A stretch of 64,000 bases of DNA from Hydractinia symbiolongicarpus (Eukaryota > Cnidaria > Hydrozoa > Anthoathecata > Hydractiniidae), in the NCBI RefSeq assembly GCF_029227915.1, contig NC_079885.1, positions 5,580,001 through 5,644,000 on the forward strand, read 5' to 3'. A program made the position numbers and the translations under genes. Shown one piece after another: positions 12,594 through 24,500 of the stretch; position 1 is the first letter of the stretch, and the number at the start of each line of letters is the position of its first letter. The notes under the pieces are model-generated. The model did not search any database. It was not told the DNA's origin and saw nothing but the letters and a program-made list of their open reading frames with translations.

Positions 12594-15500
12594 ATGTCGT
12601 TTGTTCCCTGTGTCTTCTTTGCTTTCATCATCACACTGAAGATTGGAAAAGGAGTTTCAAACAATGGTAAAAATATTTCATATATTTACAAATGAAGGCT
12701 TTTTTCTCTCGCCTCCAGAGACTTCTGCCTTTTTAAAAATATTTTCAGATCCCTAAATATTCGAGAAAATTTTTTTTAAAAATATTGAAAATTTTGATCG
12801 ACCTAGTTTTCCAGGACATGTGCTTTTTTGATTAAGTCGATAACGGCGATTAGCCGCCGTAAAAGAGGGACAATGACATCGTGGGAGACCCGGAGGCAAG
12901 AACAAGTTTTAATTTCATCGAGTGACTTCTGTTGTAGTACGTGAAATTGAAAAATCATGCTGCTCAACGTAAAACTTGGAACACAAAAAAAACACAATTG
13001 CCGTTCAATATCATTTGTCGTCGTTTTGGGCACGACAATTTAATAATAACCAAATATCCCCATAATATCCTCTATAATTTAACGAAACACCCTTATTCCT
13101 TTCACCTTTTTTATTAGCAAAAAGGCCGTCCGGTGTTGAGACAGAAGCTGCGAAAAAATGCAGCACCACCTCAGTATTGAGAAACAAAGAGCTCGGAGAG
13201 ACGAGCTTAGGAAAAATGAAACCTGTGACTAGTGTTGTCTATAACAAAAAACATGTAGAGAAACTGAGAAAAATCTTTGTAATAATGACTCTGTATTTAT
13301 TCAATTTATTATTCTCGCATTTTTAGTAAACCCGCCCTTTTGGAACGGGTTAAAAAATAATACCGCCCTCCAATAATCTCGTATGCGGGGTTGCTGTAAT
13401 TTCTATCAAGTCTGTACCGTTCTCCAATATTACCGCTTCATAGCAGTAAAAATAGCATTTTACAACAATTTCAAATGCACACAAATTAAAATTTCAAATG
13501 AAATTTGTAAAAGTCGCGTTTTTAAAAACAGTTTCGTTGTGATAATAACACTAAAATCGTCCCGCCTCTTTAGTATTCGCTCTTCTCTATTAAATCCCCA
13601 ATTAGTTAAAGTATCCCACAATGGGAATAATAGAGTAAACTAACTAGACTTCTAGTCAAGCACTCTCAAAGGTAAAAGAAAAGTGTGGGAAAGTGCGGTT
13701 TTGGGATATAAAACTTGGATTTCGGGCGAATACCATAACAAATATGGTGTCTGTTTTCTACCACGTGCTTGACAAGTATTCGTTTTACCGTGTATTGTAT
13801 ATAAGACGTCATAGTAATTTCTTTTTCTTCTTCTCTTTTTTGTTGTAGTTGTAACAAAATCCTATGAAGTTTTATATGTACATAAAGGAAATGTTGAAGT
13901 GCCTGACGGTATCTATTGTAACAAACAAATCATTTCTGTTGAGAAATCAGTATTTACACCAGCACATAATTCTACAACTAGTTTCGTTCAAAAAGACAGT
14001 GTTGATGACCAGGACGTAGAAGATGTGATACTTTGGGAAATACAAGGAGTGTTAAACTTCAAGAATTTTGTGAATGAGACATTCAATTTGGATAGCATTA
14101 AAGATAGAAGTGGTAAACTGGAAATAGAGTATAAATGTGTGAATATTACAACAGGTAGGTTTTGCTATGTTGTTAGTGTCACTTTAATGCTAAAGGCACC
14201 AGATGATTTTATGAAGTAGGCAAACACTAAATGCAAACGCTTAATGAAAACTAACAACAAGCCCACTGAGTCTGGTCACTGCTTATTTTTTGCTAAGAGA
14301 ATGTGATGACAGATATAGGCCTAACAGACCTACATGAACTAAATAAGCATTTAGCTCCTCATGTGAAGTTTATGTTGATTTCAGTTTTTTGTTTCTTTTT
14401 TTTAGAATGTACAGACTGTGTGGTGGATGGTACTACCTGTTTATCATCAATTAAGGGAAGTGAATGTAAGTGCTTAGAGGTTCCAGACAAGACATGGAGT
14501 TATACATTTTGCTCTGGTAAGATTAGTAAAAAATTTTATGTTTAAAAAGGATTATCCATTTTTTCTTTGAAACATTAATAAATACCTTCAATTTTTTTTA
14601 TTATTTTAAAAATCTATGCAGATATTCTCAGAAATGAAACTGTTCTACAGGTACTTTTAAACAAGATATATACTAAACTGGTTGATTGTTTCATGGAGAA
14701 ATTCACTTGGTTAAGAAGAAGAGCAGTTACAGATATATATTTCGATGACATTATTAATGGCCTATTCAAATGCAATTGATTATTTGTTTGAAATTAATTG
14801 ATTGCCTCCATTGTGTAGAGGTGAAAAATTTGAAAAAAAATTGATCATATGCTATTAACAAATGGTTAAGGAGTTAAGGTGTATATAAATGTTTTTTGAT
14901 GACATTATCAACATTTCAATTCTGAGACAGGTTGGTTAGCCTAGCTTTAAGGTGACGGTATACCTATTGAGCATGTTTTTTTAAATCACGATTTTTCAGC
15001 GATAGTTAATCAAAGCATTTCAACCACCTATCAAATGGTATAAAAGTGATTTGAAACTTTTTAACTTGTAAAAGGTAAAGAGACATTTTTAAAACACACC
15101 CTGTCTTTAAAAAAGTGACTTCATTTACAAAACTACTTCGTTTCCAAATTTCATTCGATGTTCTTTAGAATCGTGATAGAAGTATGTAAAAACGATTTTT
15201 TAATTATTTTCCACATTTTGATTTATTTTAATTTTTCTAAATAAGCCATTTTTTAACTAAACTTTCCTCTTTTAGATGTAATATCTAGAGAATCGTTGAT
15301 TTTTTGAAAATAAAAAAAAATCACTTTTAGATAAACACGTTGGCTTCAAAACAGAAGCACTCTCCCTTGTAGATCTTCTGTAGTTTTCTAAAAGAGATTT
15401 GAAATGTAATAGATGGTATACGAAGAAAACAACACTACGAAAAAGTGTTTTAAAAGTTTTTTAAAAATCACACCTTTCAGGCATACTCATAATGATGGTG

Positions 15501-18500
15501 ATACTTTCACACTTCTGAGGCGATGAATATTCAGAAGGTTGTCCTTTTAAATTTTATTATTTGCTAAGACGTGACTGAGAATACCATAGAAATAAAACCT
15601 TTTAAGTCGTTTAACATTTTTCTGTGACTTGCAGAAAAAGAACAGGATGGCATACGTTTTTAGAAATGAAAGTGTTTTTTTTTTCAGATGGTCGATCGAT
15701 TTTTTGATACAATAAAGGTATACCTTAAGAATTACAATAAAGGTACACCTTAAGAATTTGACCTGTTTCCAAGTTATTGAGTATCAAAGTTATAAGTGCA
15801 ATGCATAGCTTCTTTATTTTTTTGCTATTAACAACAGTTTTTTATGACGTTTCTGGTACTCATCAACCCATTAAAGGTTTTTAATGATTTCATCAATCCG
15901 TCTTCTCTGAAACTGGTGGGTTGACTCAGCTTTGATAAGTTGGCCTAATATTGCCATGATATTTTGTCTCAAAAGTGGCCAGTATTAAAAATACTATTGA
16001 TGTCAGTCTAATAAATTGAAGTTTTGCTGTTCAATCAATAACTTTTGGGCTACTTCAAAGAAAAATGAGTACATTCCTTCCGCTTATCATATACACACGT
16101 AATTGTTGTATTGTAATATAATAGATCATTACTATTTTTAGGTGCAAAATATATTGGTTGTTATAAAGTACAACAGGATAAAGCTTTCCTTCATCAACAT
16201 TTAAATTTATCTCTGCTACTTACTCCTCAAGCATGCATTCAAGCTTGCCAAATGCTAGGATATCAATTTGCCATTTTAAAGGGATTAAAAAGTGGTTGTT
16301 TCTGTGTAAGAGATATTAACGCTACTGAAGCTGAAGATGAGTCTAAGTGTGCATCACCATGTCATTATAACCCACTTTACAGTTGTGGAAAAAAAATGTA
16401 TGGTCATGTATATGAAACAAGTATGTTTTATCTTCAACCTAAATGTTTGTTGTTGTTTATTGATAAATGATAATATTTTTTATGTTTTTATTCATATATT
16501 TATTTATTATAAAAGCCTAGTCTAAATCAGTTTCAAAATCAGTTTAAAAACTGGCTTTAAATTTGTATATCCTAGAGCAAAACATTGACTCTCGGTAGTT
16601 TGCACACCACTTTTAACAACTTCATATTTTTGCAATGTAAATATATTCTAACACATATATTGTGCATATTTATTATTTTGGATTTAGGTGGCGCCATAGA
16701 TTAGTGGTTCGTGGCGCCATAGAATAGTGGTTATAGCTCTCGTACTCTGTACGTTTGGGAGACCGGGGTTCGATTCCTCTTGACGTCGATTCAACATGAG
16801 CGGGTGAATGTTACCATAGTCCCGGGTTGCCATGTGAGGGAAATTGGGAAGATGGCACAGATGGAAGTTGTCTAGTAGAACGTAGGCCCTAATTGGGTCT
16901 GCGTAGCTCAAAATGAGCATTAAATACTCTAGGACTCTCCATCTAAGCCATGGCCCCTCCTGGAAATAATTGACAGGGTATATCCCTTGATATTTGTGAG
17001 GCAAGCCATGTAAAATATGCACATCTATCTATCTAGGTTATGCACAATTTCCTTGCATGTTCAAGATAGAGAGGTCCACCCTATATAATACTCTTACTTA
17101 GCACACTTAGTACTCTTACATTCGATTTTAGATGTTGTTCCAGATAATTCTTCTTGCGCTAATGCTCAAATATGTCCTAATGGTACAACATGTCTCAGTA
17201 CATTTGATTCATATAGTTGTCTTTGTAACAATAAAGGTGATCAACCATTAAATTGCTATGGTGAGTAAGCCCCTGTTTTACTTTTCCAAATTTTTTTATT
17301 GTCTAGCAGTAGGCAATGATTTAAGTTTTAAAGCATGTCTGCTGAATTGGTCTGAACATTCACCATTGTTTGTTTATTTTTTTAGGCTGTTTTCAAGGTT
17401 GGATGTCAATGCCAGGTCTTAACAGCTGCTATGCTGTCGTTAATTTTTCTAAATCCTTTGAAGAACATGTAGAGAAATGTAAGCTTATATATGGTGAAGC
17501 CATTGACCTAAGTCGCTTGAATTCACTTGAGATGTTAATGTTCTTTTTCCGTATAATTGTGGAAACATTCATGAAGAATTCATATTCAGACATGGTAAAA
17601 AGCATTATTGCAATTACCAAGAGGCCATACAGTATCCATCAATTGGCAAGTGTTGTTCCTATTTGTCAACGAGAGAAAAGTAAGTAAATGTACAATTATT
17701 TCCAAGGGTTGTGGAATGTGCCTGTGAATATTAGCACAAGAAATATTAGCATCTACAGAATTCAAAGCTTATGATTCTTTTGTTTATTTTTTTGAAACTA
17801 TTTTCAGTAGGGCTAAGTAGGTCATATAAATAGGAGTTTGGCTTTTTGTGTTAATTTTAAGATTGATGGCTTTTAGTGAGCATGTTTTATAAATTATGTG
17901 CAATGATGCCTTTATGATTTTGTTGATCTCCATTTTATAGGGTCTGTTATTGGGAAATTTCCATGGGCATTGTGGCCGAGTGGAACTTATGGTCTCCCAA
18001 TGCCACTGACTGGCTGTCCAAAAGCATTTGATTTTAGTTGGCAAACAGGTCTTTATCGTCAAGATACAGAAGATGTAAAGAATGAAAACAACCATACTAT
18101 TGACAGTCATCTCTTAGGAAATGTCAACAGCCGTAAGCATTTCTTGGCATTAAAATTTGTTGTTTTAGCATTATCAGAGTATTGGGGTGCGAAGATTACG
18201 ACTGTTAAAAAAACTAGACTAAAATATTTGCAACTGATATCAAATCATATATTCTATTTATTATATTGAGATATATTAATTCTATATTAAAACACTGCAA
18301 ACACTTTAAATGAAGAAAATCTTTAATTATAGCCTATTCTATGTATATATTACTTGTGAAATCAAACCTTATCCAGCTACTTCATAATACCTAAATTAAG
18401 GTACCAGTGTTAAAACTATGCAGGGATGTACTCTGAGCATAAATGAGTATGTTTTTATTATTTATATTAGGTTACATTGAGCAAAGTTATTGTATCAAAT

Positions 18501-21500
18501 CAACTTTCACAAAATCAAATTCGTTTTGGCCGGATGGCAAGTATTGCATATACAAAAAAGGAGAATGTCCTCCAAATATGTTGTCAGGGGAAATATTTTG
18601 GGATGATGAAGATTCGAATAACACAAATAAGGGTAAGCCATTCAATGATAATCACCTACAAAATTATGATTTAAAAAATTTATGAATTTTTAATAATTTT
18701 ATTTTGTATTTCAACGTAAAAAGCTGTATTTTGGTTTATACTTATTATGGTCAGAACCATTTAATATATATGATGAATGTATATATAATATATATATTAC
18801 GTGTATATATCTTCATATATACACACGGGAATGAAACAAAGACAATTTTTACATTCAATATTATAGTTTCATGCTTTCGCAATCCTCAGTTGAATAAATT
18901 GACATTTAAACCGTAAAAGCAATATAAAGTTATAAAAGGACAATAATAATAATATCTATAAAAAAGTGACGTCATTCCTTCTAGTCTTTAGTATCATTTT
19001 GAAGAGTTTGTACTTACGGTTAAATCTTCACATATAAATATTTTACTTTATTATTTCATATAGCGGAAGGAGTTCTACCAGATGGAATGTTTAAAGCTGA
19101 CACAAAAATAAATTTCTGCTGCATAATTACTGGTGATACAACCCATCCTATAATTCTTCCGCGAGACAAGCCATTCTTTTTATTTCCATTTGGATCAGCA
19201 ACTTGCCAGTCCGTTGTTGGAACTGCAGTGCATTTGGAACATATCCAATATGACCTGGAGAATGATTATGGTAATGTTGGTGGACTGGTCGCATTCAAAA
19301 ACTTTCATCCTTTTGCTAAAATTTCAGAAGCTAAAAATCATTTAATTTTGTACTATTGTTATTACAACCCAGGTAAGTATTATTCTTACTATCATTGGTA
19401 AATTTTGGTTTGTTGTGTCAAGCTTAAGACATTGACTGATTTCGACTTCAGTTATTTGTGTTTTGTTTTTGTTTGTTTGTTGTTGTATATGAAATGAGAG
19501 CTGAAATTGAATGTTATCAGTAACGAAAATTTTACTGTACAATGAAATAATAATAAAAAAAAGTTCTTATTAAAGAAAAATGGTGGACTTTCATGCAAAT
19601 ATATGCTATGTTTGCGTGAAAGTCCACCATTTCCTGTCTAGATACCTTAAGTTGATTAAATTTCGCAAAGTTTAAAAAATAATTTTGCTAATATATATTA
19701 ATTTTCGCGAATCAGAAATTTTGAGATATTTTGCGATGACTTTTTCGCTAATAAACCATTAAAGTATATTTGCGGAAAATTTTTTCGACTTTTTACAAAA
19801 TTTTGACTTGACTACTAGGGTATTGAACAAAAGCTTTAAAAGCTTGTAAGCTGATGAAAACCGAAAAAATTCTTTTGTTTTTGAAACAAATTCGCGTAAA
19901 TTAATCAAATTAAGATATACAGGATCACAGGTGGCCTACTTGAGAAAAATATTATCTTTTGCAGTACCAAGTTGTGGTGCACCGTTATCTTCTGGTCATG
20001 CTGAGTTTGATGTGAAAGATTTTTCGGTTGGGAGAGTGCTAAAATACAAGTGTGGCAAAGGGTATGAAAACGTTGGAGATCATCAAGATGTTTGTTTGAG
20101 TTCGGAGACATGGTCAAGTTTGAAAGGACCAGAATGCATCGGTAAGAAATTATTTTATTGTTTTTGTTTTGGTATATTATACGTTATAGGGTGTTCTCAC
20201 AATGAAAACAGTGTTTTACAATCACTTGTTATGAGAACATGTTGTTCAATTTTAAGATGTAGATTTTGACCTCCACCCCTTTTGATTTTAATAATAACCC
20301 TTAAGACTCCTTCTTGAACCTTTTCCAGACTGCTCAGTTTATGTCATAAAAAACTGTCCCCGTATTTACCCATGTTGCATATATGAAAACACATATTCAT
20401 CACTAATCCTCATCCTCGAAAAGTATACAATGAATGCAATGTCTGCAAAGATGAAATTTTCTGCAAAATGCTGGAAAGCTTAAGCGACGTCCCAATAACC
20501 CTCATTCCCAAAGCATCTAGTATTTTTGTCCCCCAACGCGCCACACACACCCATATGTTTTAATGAAATTTATCACCTTTTTTTAGATATTGATGAATGT
20601 AAGGTTGGCCATGCATGCCATGTTAAAGCCAATTGCTACAACACGAGAGGTTCTTTCTCGTGTAAATGCAACCCAGGCTGGCACGGTGATGGAAAATATT
20701 GTGAAAGTATGTGATTAACCACTTTTTTCGTCCACAAAGTACAGTATACTCCCGTTAACTCGAACCTCCAAGGGACCGGGAAAATTAGTTCGACTTAAGG
20801 ATACGGTAACCCCCTGAGGCACATACTCAGCATATTTAAAATATCTCCTCTGCTCGCTATATTAACCCCAGCAAATATATATATTCTGAAAGCCAAATAA
20901 ATTATCTCTAGAGTGATTTAAAAATATTTCCATAAAAAAAATCCAGAAAGGAGAAAAAAAATTATATACAAAAATTCACCCTTCCAGTTCATTTTGTCGA
21001 ACACTCCCCTCAGTAAAATTTTTGTTCGTTGAAAAAAATATGATTGCGAAGCTCTTATTCAACTCTAAAAAACTTTGCTTTTTTTACTCAAAACAACACG
21101 TGGTTCCAAAAATATAGCATATTTTGTGTTACAATAGCTGTATGGTATAATTGTCGCAACAAACTTGTTTTCGTACAATTCCAACAAGATGGAGGGAAGT
21201 GTTCGACAAAAATATATACCGTTACGACTAAAAATTTTATTTCGAGAAAAAGCAAATCAAAGACATTTGCTTTTACCTGCAAGAATCATGGTTACACCCA
21301 CTTAAACGTTATGAATAGTTAATAACTCATGAATATTTTATTTAAATTAAAGGTAAAGTGTTTTCGTAGAACTATGGGTCTAGTTATTGTTAAACAGACA
21401 ACAGGATAACAGGACATAACAGGATAAAAACGAATAAAGTAAATTAAAAAGGTATAGATGATAAATAATAATATATTTGTATAGATTATTAAAGTGTAAA

Positions 21501-24500
21501 ATGTTTCCTATGTTATATGTAGAGATGCAATTTTTATTCGTTCTGCAAAACTCTCTTTAATTGTTATACAGATTAAATATATTTGAGGAAATTCAAACTT
21601 TGAGCACACTATTGAAAACACTAAAAGATAAAAAGTCTTTTTTCCCATTTTATCCCTCAACAATAAATATTTTTGATTCTTTTTTTAAAAATATCAGGAA
21701 AATATGCCAAAGAATCAAAATTTTAAAAAATAATTTTTTAAAGAAAAATGACTCTGAAGTGGTTACCGTATCCTTAACGAATGTCCGACATAAGCGAAGC
21801 TCCCGTTAAGTCGAACTTCGGGAAAAATAAGATAATAGTTCGAGTTAAGGCGATTTTTCTTTTTTAAAAAAACTACTAAAGTATCACATTTTGTATGGTC
21901 AAAGATTACTGATAGAAAACAGCTTCGAATAACTTGATTTCCGAATAACTGAAATTCGAACAATTGAGGAAAATTTACATTGAATTGTGTTACAAAACTC
22001 AGGGGGAAATAAAATCTTTTCGAATAACCGAACAGTTCGAATAAGTACAGGTTCGAATAACCAGGAGTTTACTGTAATATAATTTTTTAGTGTTTTCTCC
22101 TACAATATGACCCAGGAATCTCTTAAAATCCCTTAAAATTATGAATTTTAAATTTGTCGTCACCCAGAATAAGGAAAAGACACATCTTTAAAACTTTTTG
22201 TAAACATTCATGATTTGTATTGTTAGTCAACGTGCTTAGATTTATAATTTGTAAATTTCAAAGACAATCGCTCCGAAGCCTACATTATTAATTTTTGACG
22301 TGTATTATTGTTTGTTTTGATTTCAGTCACGCTATGCAAAGATCCCCATAAAATTGCAAATGGTGAGATTGTGATGACAGATAATTCATTGAATTTACCA
22401 GGATCATCTGTTAGAAGTCGATGTAACAACGGCTATGTGATGTTAGGTTGTAATGTTACATATTGTTTACCATCTGGTGAATGGGAGGACTTTCCTACAT
22501 GCAAGGGTGAGTTGACTGTTTGTACTTTTAAGGAAGAAGGTGTCACGTGAAGAAATATTTTAAAAGAATGAACTATTGCAATTGGCTTAATAATTATTTT
22601 TTTAAGAAGACAAAACAAGATTTTTTTGATTTTTTTAGCACTTTCGGTATTTGTTTTGCGAGATGCATATTGAATTTTCTGGTACTTGTTTTGCGAGATG
22701 AAAATTTACATTTTCGAAGTTTGTTTTGCGAGATAAAAATTGACATTTTCGGTATGTTTTACGGGAAAAAACTTTTTTAACACGCGCTTTTTTCTAGTGT
22801 ATGTATAACTAATAGTTTTTTGTTTTGACAGATGTTGCATCATATTGTTTACCGGGAACGTATCATTGTGTTAAGAGGCGAACAAAGATTTTAATACCGA
22901 AGATTCAAAGCGTGAGTTCTCAAAAAATGGCAATGTGTTGCTCGTGTCAACGGAAGACGAGTAAGTTCTTTTATTTTAAAATAGTGAACTTTACGCTGTG
23001 TTTTATCTTGGAGGAAAGAATACGGAAGGAGAAACAACTTCATTTCTGTACGCTTTAAATGTATTGAATTTTCTATTGTTTTTAATTTCAAAAGAATCAG
23101 TGCGTGAGGTGCTCGACCGAGTCTTTTTCGCAAAAAAATGATCAAATTCCATATTCTCCTTTAATAGGGGCTAACTTTTTTCTATTGAAATCTGACTGTA
23201 ACACGCTGCAGGCACGTGATATTTGTATGGAAAGTGTGCCTAATATAAGTCGGTAAACATTGCTGTTAAAAACTTCAACAATACGTTTGGAAATAAGCGT
23301 TCAACCATGATATTAGCCTATTTTTGCAGGCTTGAGTATACCACTTTGATCATGAAAAACAATATAGATAGATATGCGCCGGACGGGTGCCGACAAAATG
23401 TGTGCTGGAATAATGTTTATTCTAACTAAAGAAATAACTTCTTATAACAGAACGTCGTTTTAAAACGAGATATAAACTTTTTCTTTTTGTTTACAAAAGT
23501 GTCGAGCATGTGCTTCTTCGCTAATTATGTTAACATAAGAACAAAAGAAATTTTACCAATTTCAATGTGGCTTCTTGTTTTGGTATATCATCAAATTCAT
23601 CATCAAATTATCTAATTGTTTTTATAACCAATCATAGTTGCGAATTATTATTCACGAATAATTTAATCACACAACCGCCAAAATTTCAAATTAAGTTTCT
23701 ATACAGACACCTGCTAGAACCTCACGCAGTGTTTCAATAGAATTAAAAGAGTTGTTTCTCCTTCCGTATTCTTTCCTCCAAGGTTTTATGCAGAATAGTT
23801 CTGTAGAATTTTGGGTCATCCCAGAAAAAAATTATATGAAAACGTATTAAATTAACCGTTGAAAAGATAATTTTATTGACTTTCTGATGGTGGGTTGTGT
23901 CATTCTCCCTTTGGATAAAAAAAGTTATGAAAAAAAGAGAAAAGGGTGTAGAAACTCAAATTTTTCTTAAAAGGATACTCTAAAAAGGTTTTGTGCATAA
24001 ACTCATATATTGTAAAAATTCAACTCATGTTCTGTATCTTTTTCTTCCTTTTGAGGAGTATTAAAAAAGAAGGCCGGTAATTTTTGTCAAATCCATAGTT
24101 GGTGGAGTTGGGTTTTTTTTGCTTTTCTTATTTAAATTGTGTTCAGACCTTTTCTAAAGACCATGTTGCTTGCTCGTCTTTTTGTCTGTTTATTCGTCTC
24201 ACATACGTATACGTTTTTTATTAGGGAATGAAACGATAGTATCGAACGACGATAACACGTGGAGAAGGACAGTGATTATTATTGTTTGTGCACTGGCGGG
24301 TTTCATTATCGTTGTTGTGTTGGCTGTTTTCGTAATCTTGAAGTTGAATCTTCGAAAAAATAATGCGTCTCGTGAAAGTATGCAAAGTAACGGCAGGTAG
24401 ACTGTGTTTCAGTCTTTCTCTCCAAAGAGCTTAAAACTTCGGGGATGTACATTGTATTCTCTTTCTAAAGCTACATTACTTTTCTGTAATCTAACCTCCG

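Noticed and set aside
14620-14650. Possible extra microexon in the ApeC receptor
   Set aside because: AG and GT signals exist, but the phase-1 exon chain is complete without it, and its length would break the frame.
16684-17022. 112-codon minus-strand frame
   Set aside because: It lies entirely in a SINE with tRNA-like head and ATCT tail.
21044-21322. 92-codon plus-strand frame
   Set aside because: It falls inside the TTAA-flanked MITE and shows no conserved motif.
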